A stretch of DNA of 64,000 nt. Source: Bradyrhizobium sp. Ash2021 (GTDB taxonomy: Bacteria > Pseudomonadota > Alphaproteobacteria > Rhizobiales > Xanthobacteraceae). The translations under genes and the position numbers were made by a program. The stretch covers positions 7,794,501 through 7,858,500 of the forward strand of contig NZ_CP100604.1 in assembly GCF_031202265.1 (NCBI RefSeq). The letters run 5' to 3'. This document shows positions 25,375 through 32,680 of this stretch, piece by piece. A model generated the notes under the pieces. The model searched no databases and had not been told where the DNA came from. It was given only the letters and a program-made list of their open reading frames with translations. The stretch's first letter is position 1; every line of letters begins with the position of its first letter.

Positions 25375-27636
25375 TTACGACGCCTTCGCCTTGGGATCGA
25401 AAGGGGCAACGTTCGAAGCCCTCTCCGAGGATCCCTCAGCATCCACGCCAAACAGCTCCGCGACGCGTTGCAGACGGTTTGCGACCTCGCCCGATATCGC
25501 GGCGCTGGCGGACAACACTTCGCGGATCGCAGCAAAGGCAGTACGGCGATTATCGGCATCGTCGGGCAACAGTTTCGGAATGGCGGCCAATGCAGTTTCC
25601 CGATCCAGCAGCAACATGAAGAACTGCTCGCGGACCAGCATCTTGAACTCGGACAGCGTCAGCCGCGCGCCGGTGTCGCTGCGACGAAGGTTACGCAGCG
25701 CTTCAAGGCTGCGCTCGTCCACCATCCCCCGGGCGGACCCGACATACAGCAGGCCGCGAACGGCCGCTTCCCGAAGACCTCCCTCGCCGACCCTGGATCT
25801 CAACTCGGCGATCCGCGCCTGCAGCATCTCGCGGTGCTTGGCCGACATTTCCCGCCGGCGCGACGGTACCGACTGCGGATCGATTCCGACGGCCGCCTGA
25901 ACCGCCGGCGAGCCGTAGACGGCAAGGAAGATCGCTTCGCTGAGCGCCTCCTGCGAATCGCGCCAGCCGTCGAGCGCATGAACGATCTGCTTGGAGACCT
26001 GCTCCTGAAACGCCATGAACGGATTGTCCTTCGAGACAGGTTTGCGATCCTCGCTCACCTTGTCCGCCAGCGACTCAACCGCGGGCATGAAGGGATTGCG
26101 GCTGCTGAAAAGCTCGTATTGAAGCCGTAGCGGATGCAGATTGCGCATCGACTCCGCCATCTGCGGCGTCACCAGGCCCTTGATCCAGGGCTGGACGAAC
26201 TTCTGGTAGTTGGCGAGATTGATCTCGGACACGCGCTTGGCGGCGGCAAACCGCCGTTCATCCTCCGGCGAATTGCCGCCCATGGCGCGGATGTCATCCA
26301 GCGTCCGGGCCTCGCAGCGCATCACCCATTGCCCGACGGCGAGATCGGCATTCGCGGTATCGTCACCCTTGGCCTCGAACGTTGCTTCGTAGAGGCCGGG
26401 CGGCAATACGTCGATCAGGTCGATGTTGCTGGAGAATTCCGCATGTTCCTTTTTGGCGATGCCGCCGGAAACGAAGATGCCGAGATGGCCGACGCTTTCA
26501 TGAACCGTGTAGACAATCGTCTGCCCGTAGGCCCTGATTTCATCAACGTCGGCGTAGAGATCGAGGATCCAGTCCAGCGCCTGCTGCGGTGGCGTGATGT
26601 TGTCGCCCTTGGAGCAGAATACCAGGATCGGCGATCTGATATTGCGCAGATCGACCGTCTGACCGTCAGACATCTTGATCCGGCCGGCGGCGAGGTTGTT
26701 GCCGACGAAGAGTTCGTCGACGATGAACTGAATCTCCTCGGCATTCAGGTTGACATGTCCGCCCCACCAGCGTTCGAATTCGAGGTATCGTTCGGCCTCG
26801 GTATCGACCTTTGAGTAGACGTTGTACTGCTTGGTCCACAGCGTGTTCGACGGATTCTGGTTCTCGAAGTTTTGTACCAGCCATGCGCCGTCGAACTTGC
26901 CTCCCCCAAGATCACTGGTCAGCGCAGTCAGCCAGCTTCCTCCCAACAGGCCGCCGGAATAGCGCATCGGGTATTTGCCATGCACACCCGCCCAATAGGC
27001 AAGCGGTGCGCCGGCGACGATGATCGGTCCGAACAGTTCCGGCCTCAGCGACGCAAGGATCATGACGGCCCAGCCGGCCTGGCAGTTTCCGATCACGCAA
27101 GGCTTGCCGTCGGCTTGCGGATGGCGGCTGATGACTTTCTCGATGAACACCGCTTCGGCGCGCGCGATGCGTTCGATCGTTTGTCCAGGCATCGGTTCCG
27201 GCAGGAAGCCGATGAAATAGCAGGGATGGCCTGCTTTCATCGCGACGCCGATTTCGCTGTCCGCCTTGAAACCGCCGATTCCCGGACCATGCCCGGCGCG
27301 CGGATCGACCACGATGAAGGGTCGTCGGTTGAGATCAATTTCGACATCTTTGGGAGGAATGATGCGCACGAGCGCATAATTTACCGGCTCATCCAGCTTG
27401 CGGCCGTCGACGATCAGCTCGGCGGCATACTGCAGGACATGCGGCGCGGTTTGGGCAATATGTTCCCGATACTGGTCGCCGCGCCGACGCATGACATCCA
27501 GGAACAGGACACTCCGCTGGCCCGCATCCATCATGTACTCTACGGCCGAAGCGACAAGCCCTGACATCGGTCCGCCCGGCAACGTTGCATTGTCCATCGA
27601 CATGTCTCGACCCTCACTGTCGTGTAATTCATTCAA
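25375..27636 (-). CDS. DUF3141 domain protein with PHA-synthase-like alpha/beta hydrolase fold
   Basis: A 753-residue protein. The N-terminal half has an alpha/beta hydrolase fold related to poly(3-hydroxyalkanoate) synthase: FIVVDPRAGHGPGIGGFK, a nucleophile-elbow region GNCQAGWAV with cysteine at the nucleophile position, as in PhaC, then FCSKGDNITPPQQALDW and SVGHLGIFVSGG. The C-terminal half is largely helical and unassigned. The family often precedes pta-ackA-fabI, as here (29 bases to pta). An ATG at 27636 has GGAGG upstream. However, the FixK-type box at 27659-27672 would start a class II transcript near 27624, favouring the internal ATG at 27603, which has GAGGG upstream. Function is unknown; acyl-CoA or polymer handling is plausible. 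Confidence 0.85.
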   Translation of the reverse strand: MNELHDSEGRDMSMDNATLPGGPMSGLVASAVEYMMDAGQRSVLFLDVMRRRGDQYREHIAQTAPHVLQYAAELIVDGRKLDEPVNYALVRIIPPKDVEIDLNRRPFIVVDPRAGHGPGIGGFKADSEIGVAMKAGHPCYFIGFLPEPMPGQTIERIARAEAVFIEKVISRHPQADGKPCVIGNCQAGWAVMILASLRPELFGPIIVAGAPLAYWAGVHGKYPMRYSGGLLGGSWLTALTSDLGGGKFDGAWLVQNFENQNPSNTLWTKQYNVYSKVDTEAERYLEFERWWGGHVNLNAEEIQFIVDELFVGNNLAAGRIKMSDGQTVDLRNIRSPILVFCSKGDNITPPQQALDWILDLYADVDEIRAYGQTIVYTVHESVGHLGIFVSGGIAKKEHAEFSSNIDLIDVLPPGLYEATFEAKGDDTANADLAVGQWVMRCEARTLDDIRAMGGNSPEDERRFAAAKRVSEINLANYQKFVQPWIKGLVTPQMAESMRNLHPLRLQYELFSSRNPFMPAVESLADKVSEDRKPVSKDNPFMAFQEQVSKQIVHALDGWRDSQEALSEAIFLAVYGSPAVQAAVGIDPQSVPSRRREMSAKHREMLQARIAELRSRVGEGGLREAAVRGLLYVGSARGMVDERSLEALRNLRRSDTGARLTLSEFKMLVREQFFMLLLDRETALAAIPKLLPDDADNRRTAFAAIREVLSASAAISGEVANRLQRVAELFGVDAEGSSERASNVAPFDPKAKAS

Positions 27637-27650
27637 GGTGCCTCCGCGGA

Positions 27651-27680
27651 GTCGAACGTTGACTTAGGTCAACGTTCGAC
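27651..27680. promoter_or_regulatory. 30-bp palindrome containing a FixK/FNR-type box
   Basis: Arms GTCGAACGTTGAC and GTCAACGTTCGAC surround TTAG. The inner 14 bases (27659-27672, TTGACTTAGGTCAA) fit TTGA-N6-TCAA. The whole lies between the AI-2E-type permease stop and the DUF3141 start, so it may act both as a hairpin after the permease and as the promoter site of the pta-ackA-fabI operon. Confidence 0.65.
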
Positions 27681-27682
27681 AG

Positions 27683-28765
27683 TCAGTCCGGCAATGGCGT
27701 CGCGCCGGCGCGATCGGTGCGTATCCAGGCCACCGTCAGTTCCCAGGCCAGGGAGAGAATGATCGGTCCGATAAAAAGACCAATGATTCCGTGCGCGAGC
27801 GTTCCTCCGATCACCCCGATGAAGATCACGAGTGTGGGCGTCGTCAGGCCGCGCCCCATGACGAGCGGTTTCAGGATGTTGTCGAGTATGCCGACGATGC
27901 CCAGATACAATGTCAGCAGGAGCGCCGTGGTGAAATCCTTGTCCACCCAGATCCAGATGATCACGGGAAGCAGGACGATTGCCGCGCCGATCTGCACGAT
28001 CGTCAGGATCATGACCGCGAAAGCCAACAGGCCGGCGCCGGGAACATCTGCCAGCTTGAACCCGATACCGGCCAGCAAGGACTGGATAATTGCGACGCCG
28101 ATGACGCCCTGGGATACCGCGCGGATGGTCGCTCCTGCCAGTTCCAGAAAATGTTCGCTCTGCTCGGGCACTACCCGGGACAGGAAACCCCTGCCCGCCG
28201 CCACGAGTTGCGGCCCGCGGGAAAAGAGAAAGCCGGCCAACGCCACAGACAAAAGGAACTTGAGTGTTCCCAGGCCGGCATTGCCCGCAAGGGTGAGCAT
28301 GATGCCCGCCAAGGGCTTCAGATGAGGAGCAACCTCGCGCAAGACTGCTCGAATGTTGTTGGATGCTTGATTCCAGATCTCGTAAAGCTGCGGACCGACA
28401 AGCGGCCAATTCTTGACTTGGCCTGGCGGTGAAGGAACTATCAGATCGCCAGCACTGAGTTTTTCGGCGAGGTCCCTTACCCCGTCTACCGCGCTCAACC
28501 CGAGCCAGGTGGCCGGCCCGATGACTATCCCGAGATTGACGGCGGTGAGGATTACCGCCGCGAGCCTCGGGCGACCGCCGAGCAGCCTCGCAAGAAGACC
28601 GAAGACAGGATTGAGCGCGACGGCGAGGACGATGCTCCAGGCCAGGATCGGCATAAAGGGACGGATCAGAACGAACGTCCAGTAGATCAGGAAAGCGAGC
28701 AATCCAAGCCGGATCATGAGCTGGATAACGTCGTCTCCGGGCAAGTACTGGCGAAGGGTTTTCAA
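27683..28765 (-). CDS. AI-2E family transporter (PerM/YdiK-type permease)
   Basis: A 360-residue inner-membrane protein with about eight hydrophobic helices, matching the AI-2E transporter family by length and pattern: paired N-terminal helices (LIYWTFVLIRPFMPILAWSI), a hydrophilic periplasmic section around residues 70-150, and a C-terminal block with ITGSRTI-like absence but the family segment LGIVGILDNILKPLVMGRG. Despite the name, most members have no proven link to autoinducer-2; some are Na+(Li+)/H+ antiporters or efflux proteins. The FixK-type box at 28833 would start a transcript near 28798, 33 bases before the ATG. The DUF3141 operon follows 46 bases after its stop. Confidence 0.85.
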   Translation of the reverse strand: MKTLRQYLPGDDVIQLMIRLGLLAFLIYWTFVLIRPFMPILAWSIVLAVALNPVFGLLARLLGGRPRLAAVILTAVNLGIVIGPATWLGLSAVDGVRDLAEKLSAGDLIVPSPPGQVKNWPLVGPQLYEIWNQASNNIRAVLREVAPHLKPLAGIMLTLAGNAGLGTLKFLLSVALAGFLFSRGPQLVAAGRGFLSRVVPEQSEHFLELAGATIRAVSQGVIGVAIIQSLLAGIGFKLADVPGAGLLAFAVMILTIVQIGAAIVLLPVIIWIWVDKDFTTALLLTLYLGIVGILDNILKPLVMGRGLTTPTLVIFIGVIGGTLAHGIIGLFIGPIILSLAWELTVAWIRTDRAGATPLPD

Positions 28766-28832
28766 GGGCGCGCCTTCATCTGAGAGCGGGCATGCTGTCC
28801 GTCAGGCTACCTGCCGCTCTCGCGCAGTAGTC

Positions 28833-28846
28833 TTGATCCAGATCAA
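28833..28846. promoter_or_regulatory. FixK/FNR-type box shared by divergent AI-2E and GNAT genes
   Basis: TTGATCCAGATCAA has two perfect half-sites. Class II starts would fall near 28798 (minus strand, 33 bases before the permease ATG at 28765) and 28881 (plus strand, 43 bases before the GNAT ATG at 28924). It is the second divergent pair served by one central box. Confidence 0.74.
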
Positions 28847-28923
28847 GCGACCGCAAGCCGGCCCAGGCTTCATCGGCAGGCGCCGATCGAGGCCGACGCC
28901 TCGTTGTCCGCATATGAGGCCCC

Positions 28924-29445
28924 ATGTCCGAGGCCACCAACTACACCGCGCGCGAGCTTCTCAGCGACGGCAGCCAAATCGATATCCGCGCTCTTCGGCC
29001 GGAGGATGAGGCTGACATGCTCGCTGCCGTCGGAAAGGCCAGCGCGCAGTCGCTGCAGCGCCGCTTCTTCGTCATGAAGCGCCACTTCTCGGACAAGGAG
29101 CGCGCCTTCTTCATGGATATCGATTTCAAGAATCATGTCGCTATTGTCGCGGTCGCGGAGGAAGCCGGCCGCAAGGTCATCGTCGGGGGCGGCCGGTACA
29201 TTGTTTTCGAGCCCGGACGGGCCGAGATGGCATTTGTCGTCGTCGATACCTGGCAGGGACGCGGCATCGGCTCGATCCTGATGCGTCATCTCGTCAAGAT
29301 CGCGAGCGATGCCCGACTGCAGGAATTGACGGCAGAAGTGCTGCCCGAAAACGCACCGATGTTAAAGGTATTTGGAAAGTTCGGCTTCAAGCCCGCGACG
29401 CGCCGAGACCCCCAGACAGTGCATCTGGTGCTGGAGCTCACGTAG
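28924..29445 (+). CDS. GNAT family N-acetyltransferase
   Basis: A 173-residue GNAT-fold enzyme that probably moves an acetyl group from acetyl-CoA to a protein lysine or a small amine. The N-terminus has IDIRALRPEDEADMLAAVGK; the CoA-binding motif A is VVDTWQGRGIGSILMRHLV, with the Q/RxxGxG/A signature; motif B follows in VLPENAPMLKVFGKFGFKP. It resembles the acetyltransferase domain attached to protein acetyltransferases (Pat-like), including the QSLQRRFF segment. The ribosome-binding site is weak (GAGG). A FixK-type box lies 78 bases upstream. Acetylation of metabolic enzymes during low oxygen, perhaps using acetyl-CoA or acetyl-P, is an inference from context. Confidence 0.83.
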   Translation: MSEATNYTARELLSDGSQIDIRALRPEDEADMLAAVGKASAQSLQRRFFVMKRHFSDKERAFFMDIDFKNHVAIVAVAEEAGRKVIVGGGRYIVFEPGRAEMAFVVVDTWQGRGIGSILMRHLVKIASDARLQELTAEVLPENAPMLKVFGKFGFKPATRRDPQTVHLVLELT

Positions 29446-29471
29446 GACCGCTCCGGAATGCTTGCATAAGC

Positions 29472-29747
29472 CTACCTCAGGCCCAGCAGCGAGCGACGGT
29501 AACCGCTATCGCGCGCTTCATTCCTGCAGACGAAGCTGCCGGTATGTCCCGACGCGTAGCGCCTCTGACCTTTCAGGTAATAGCGTCCGCTTCTGAAATC
29601 GAGCCAGACGACAGTGTCCACGGGACAATGGCGTTGCGCCTGGGCTTCATAGCGGAACGGCGCAAGAGTTTGCGCCATCGTGCTCTGTGGCGTACATAAG
29701 ATAAGGGCAAAAAACGTAACGGAACAGCTGTAGAAGTACAGTCGCAT
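29472..29747 (-). CDS. Small secreted protein
   Basis: The ATG at 29747 yields 91 residues with a signal peptide (RLYFYSCSVTFFALILCT, cleavage near STMAQ). The mature part is about 65 residues, basic, with two cysteines (QRHCPVDTVVW and GSFVCRNEA) that could form a disulphide, and a WLDFRSGRYYLKGQRRY segment. Similar short exported proteins with this WLxxxSxxYHxxG-type pattern occur in Rhizobiales, but no function is established. The frame is open to a GTG at 29783, which would place a charged stretch before the signal and is less likely. It is convergent with the GNAT gene (26-base gap). Confidence 0.65.
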   Translation of the reverse strand: MRLYFYSCSVTFFALILCTPQSTMAQTLAPFRYEAQAQRHCPVDTVVWLDFRSGRYYLKGQRRYASGHTGSFVCRNEARDSGYRRSLLGLR

Positions 29748-29905
29748 GTCGCGCCTGTTTTCGTTGGCCTCAAACTGGTACACAGTGACGCCCCTTATCC
29801 CAATCTTGAGCCTTCAACGCCGTTTACCGACGCGTGTAAGCGTTGGGCAGGAATAACCTCTAAACAGCCGGGGCGTCCGCAGGTGCCTCGTACTGAATGA
29901 TGCAC

Positions 29906-30418
29906 TCATGACGGCGGTGAAGGAACGGCCGCCTGGACCCCTGCCAGGGCCGCCTGCAACGCCGCTTCCTTGGTATGGTCGAGAGACGTTTTTAGTACCG
30001 TACCACCCTCTCCCTTGAGGCCCTCAAGCACTTTGTCTGCGGTGACCTTCCGCACCAGCACGAAGAGCGCTGCCGTTCCGGGCTGGATGGCAGCAGCGGT
30101 TTCTTTCATCCATTTGTCGTCGATACCGACATCTGTCAAATATCCGCCAAGCGTGCCAGACGCTGCCCCGAGGACCGCCCCGGCCAACGGCATTAAAAAG
30201 ATCAGGCCAATAAGGGTTCCCCAAAAGGTGCCCGAGACCGCACCAGCAGCCGTGGTGTTGATCAATTGATTTAGCTTGATGCGTCCCTGGATGTCCTTCA
30301 CCGCAATCGCCGCATCGCCCAACTCGATGAGATACTCCTTCTGCATTGCCAGCAATTTCTGACGAACCTCCTCCGCCTTCGCCTCCGTAGGAAACGCGAT
30401 CACGACGAGATCACTCAT
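29906..30418 (-). CDS. DUF1269 family membrane-associated protein
   Basis: A 170-residue protein of the DUF1269 family. The N-terminal ferredoxin-like part (LVVIAFPTEAKAEEVRQKLL) is followed by a glycine-rich hydrophobic segment (about residues 57-95: GTFWGTLIGLIFLMPLAGAV) with repeated G-x3-G patterns, then a second soluble part with ALFVLVRKVTADKV. Family members are inner-membrane or membrane-associated proteins often found with stress genes; no activity is established. AGGAGGACTGCAA precedes the ATG. It follows the Ca2+/H+ exchanger gene by 16 bases on the same strand and is probably cotranscribed. Confidence 0.82.
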   Translation of the reverse strand: MSDLVVIAFPTEAKAEEVRQKLLAMQKEYLIELGDAAIAVKDIQGRIKLNQLINTTAAGAVSGTFWGTLIGLIFLMPLAGAVLGAASGTLGGYLTDVGIDDKWMKETAAAIQPGTAALFVLVRKVTADKVLEGLKGEGGTVLKTSLDHTKEAALQAALAGVQAAVPSPPS

Positions 30419-30434
30419 TTGCAGTCCTCCTCTA

Positions 30435-31538
30435 TCACACCGGTCCGTGCGATCCCGGTGGAACCATATAAAGTGTCATGGCGAATATTACGTAGATGAA
30501 CACCAGTAAAGCGCCAATGAACCATGCCGAACGACCGCTGTTCGTGACGAAAGTGGCCGTGACGGTGGCGATCATCACCATCGTCACTGCGCCCGGCCAG
30601 AACTGCAGATCCATCGGTTTGGGCCCGATGACGTAGCTGAGAAGCACAAGTACCGGTGCGACGAACAGCGCGATCTGGGAAGCGCTTCCGAGTGCGATGC
30701 TGACGCTCATGTCCAGGCGGTTCTTGCGCGCAGCAGAAAATGCCACCGCCATCTCGGCCGCGGCGCCGACGAGCGCGACGATGATGAAGCCGACGAAAGC
30801 CGGGCTCATCCCCAACGTCTCGGCCGCCTTTTGCACGGACTCAACGAAAATTTCGCTCACCAGTGCCACCAACACCGTGACGACGAGGAGCGTGCCGACC
30901 GCGAGGCCGATCGGCCACTTGGCCTCCTCGGTCTCGCCATGCGCTTCGTTCGCAAAGAGTTCCTTGTGCGTCTTTAGCGAGAACAGCAGGCTCAATCCGT
31001 AGGCCACGATCAGCAATATTGCGAGGCCGGCGCTGAGTTTCTGGGCCATCGCCTCGCCTCGCGTCACATCCAGTTCGGAGACCGCCGCCGGCGCGAGGAG
31101 CGCAATCGTCGCCATCAACAGCAACGCCGAATACATCCTTCCCCCGGCGCGATTGTATTCCTGAACGTGGTACCGGAGGCCACCCAACAGAAATGCCGCT
31201 CCCAGCATGAAGAGCGTATTGGTAACGATCGCGCCGGCAATCGACGCCTTCACCAGCATGTACTCTCCGGCACGGAGCGCCGTCACCGCAATGATCAACT
31301 CCGTCAGATTCCCAAGCGTCGCATTCAGCAACCCGCCTACCGCGTCACCCGTCTTTTCGGAGACGGCTTCGGTTGCATGACTGAGAAGGGCGGCAAGCGG
31401 AACGATTGCGAGGACCGCGAGCACAAACAGGAGCGTGTGAGCCTCGGGCACGATCCTTGCTGCGGCCAGCACGACTGGTACAAATATCAGCGTCCAGAGC
31501 AACGGGGTGTGTCGGATTTCCCTTAGCAGAGGGTTCAT
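30435..31538 (-). CDS. Calcium/proton exchanger (CaCA/ChaA-type)
   Basis: A 367-residue inner-membrane antiporter with about eleven helices. It contains the two alpha-repeat signatures of the cation/Ca2+ exchanger superfamily: GGLLNATLGNLTELIIAV in the first half and FVGFIIVALVGAAAEMAVAF in the second, each with the essential acidic residue. The expected role is H+-driven export of Ca2+, possibly also Na+ or K+. AGGAGG lies upstream of the ATG with a rather long spacing. The DUF1269 gene follows closely. The upstream 461-base gap contains a FixK-type box at 31801, but its class II start would leave a leader of about 228 bases, so its control of this gene is uncertain. Confidence 0.88.
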   Translation of the reverse strand: MNPLLREIRHTPLLWTLIFVPVVLAAARIVPEAHTLLFVLAVLAIVPLAALLSHATEAVSEKTGDAVGGLLNATLGNLTELIIAVTALRAGEYMLVKASIAGAIVTNTLFMLGAAFLLGGLRYHVQEYNRAGGRMYSALLLMATIALLAPAAVSELDVTRGEAMAQKLSAGLAILLIVAYGLSLLFSLKTHKELFANEAHGETEEAKWPIGLAVGTLLVVTVLVALVSEIFVESVQKAAETLGMSPAFVGFIIVALVGAAAEMAVAFSAARKNRLDMSVSIALGSASQIALFVAPVLVLLSYVIGPKPMDLQFWPGAVTMVMIATVTATFVTNSGRSAWFIGALLVFIYVIFAMTLYMVPPGSHGPV

Positions 31539-31800
31539 GATAATGGGCGCCTCCTTCTTGACCGTCGTCAGAGATGAGCGAGTTCACGCTTGAGGTCACC
31601 CACGCGGACTGGACGAGGAATGAACCGCCGGTCACGGTTTTGCACCTAACGGGCGTTCATCGGGAATAGTGTGGACAAAACGTGCAACACGACGCATGGC
31701 AGCTTCCTGGCAATCACTCGGCCGTCGGGTCCTCGTTGAGAAGACATTGAGCGCTCAGCGGACATTGAACGTAGGACAAGTCTCCGCTGCGCAACTCACG

Positions 31801-31814
31801 TTGATCTAGATCAA
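31801..31814. promoter_or_regulatory. FixK/FNR-type box in the 31539-31999 gap
   Basis: TTGATCTAGATCAA has two perfect half-sites. It lies in a 461-base gap between the divergent exchanger gene (31538) and secreted-protein gene (32000). Class II starts would be near 31766 (minus) or 31849 (plus), far from either start codon. A possible 50-codon frame at 31924-32076 with GAGG upstream lies between but is unconvincing. Otherwise nothing is recognised in this gap. Confidence 0.65.
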
Positions 31815-31999
31815 CGGGTGCCTGCGTTGATTCGAGGAAATCTCAAGCCGTGCGGGTGACGATGTCCCCCTGGCTGCTCCCCCGATTGTCTGAACGCCTG
31901 TCGCTTGGACATGAGGATTTACCATGGCTGAAACACCCAAACTCTCCGTTGTGATGCAAGTAGGATGCACATGGTGTTCTTTGCAAATGGAGAAAGCCG

Positions 32000-32395
32000 A
32001 TGAGATATGTCACAAAGGCCGCCCTCGCAGCTTCTTCCTTCGCGTGTGCGGCATTGTTGTCCTTCGCTTGGTCTGAACAAGGCGGCATCTCACTGTCAGT
32101 CGAGAGCGCCCAGGCACGGGTCGGCCGCCCGCTGACACCCGTGAGCGTTGCGGGTGTCGCGCGCCGCCAGACGCGGCGGGCGGTGTACGGCGCTGGGATC
32201 GCAGGTGCCGCCGTGATCGGCACGGCCGGCGCGATCGCTGCCGCACCCTACTATGGTGGAGCGGGCTATTATTCCGGTGGTCCTTACGCGGCTTACGGCT
32301 ACCCCGTGCAGGACTACGCGACGCGCAATGGCTTTGTCTGCCGGCCCGGCACCCTGGTACGCCTCGACGACGGCTTGCAGCACCCCTGCCAGTAG
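32000..32395 (+). CDS. Small secreted Gly/Tyr-rich protein
   Basis: A 131-residue exported protein. The N-terminus is a signal peptide (RYVTKAALAASSFACAALLS). A polar section with an Arg pair (ARRQTRRAVYGAG) precedes a hydrophobic Gly/Ala segment, a tyrosine-glycine-rich stretch (YYGGAGYYSGGPYAAYGYP), and a C-terminal module NGFVCRPGTLVRLDDGLQHPCQ-like in pattern, with two cysteines. Such small Gly/Tyr-rich proteins with a C-terminal cysteine pair are common in Bradyrhizobiaceae but have no known function. A perfect hairpin terminator follows within ten bases of the stop codon, supporting a single-gene unit. It may depend on the FixK-type box at 31801. Confidence 0.68.
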   Translation: MRYVTKAALAASSFACAALLSFAWSEQGGISLSVESAQARVGRPLTPVSVAGVARRQTRRAVYGAGIAGAAVIGTAGAIAAAPYYGGAGYYSGGPYAAYGYPVQDYATRNGFVCRPGTLVRLDDGLQHPCQ

Positions 32396-32400
32396 AAGTG

Positions 32401-32437
32401 AAAGAGGCAGCTGTTCGAGCTGCCTCTTTGTTATTTT
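32401..32437 (+). terminator. Rho-independent terminator
   Basis: A perfect 12-bp stem (AAAGAGGCAGCT with AGCTGCCTCTTT) and five-base loop, followed by a T-rich tail (TTTGTTATTTT), begins six bases after the secreted-protein stop codon. The following 32438-32680 contains no recognised gene or box. Confidence 0.85.
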
Positions 32438-32680
32438 CCCCTGTCGTAACACAAGAAGTCCGTCGGCGCTCGTCGCCCTGAATGCACCTGCGGCGCGATC
32501 ATAACGATGACGGTCGCCGCGATGCCCCTCAGCTTCGGCGACGCTCAGTCGTTGTCAGACTTTGATACTTCTGCGGCTCCTGACCAGCTCGCCACATGCT
32601 CCGATGCTGAGTTGCTGTCAGCATCGCACCGTGGCACATTACCGTCACTCTGGCACAGGCGTGATTGCGGACCGTGAGCC

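Noticed and set aside
31558..31571. TTGACCGTCGTCAG, a near match to the FixK box
   Set aside because: One half-site mismatch, and it lies only 20 bases before the exchanger start codon, too close for activation.
31924..32076. 50-codon frame with GAGG upstream, after the FixK box at 31801
   Set aside because: It overlaps the secreted-protein gene in another frame and its second half is Arg/Cys-rich noise; not supported beyond the ribosome-binding site.
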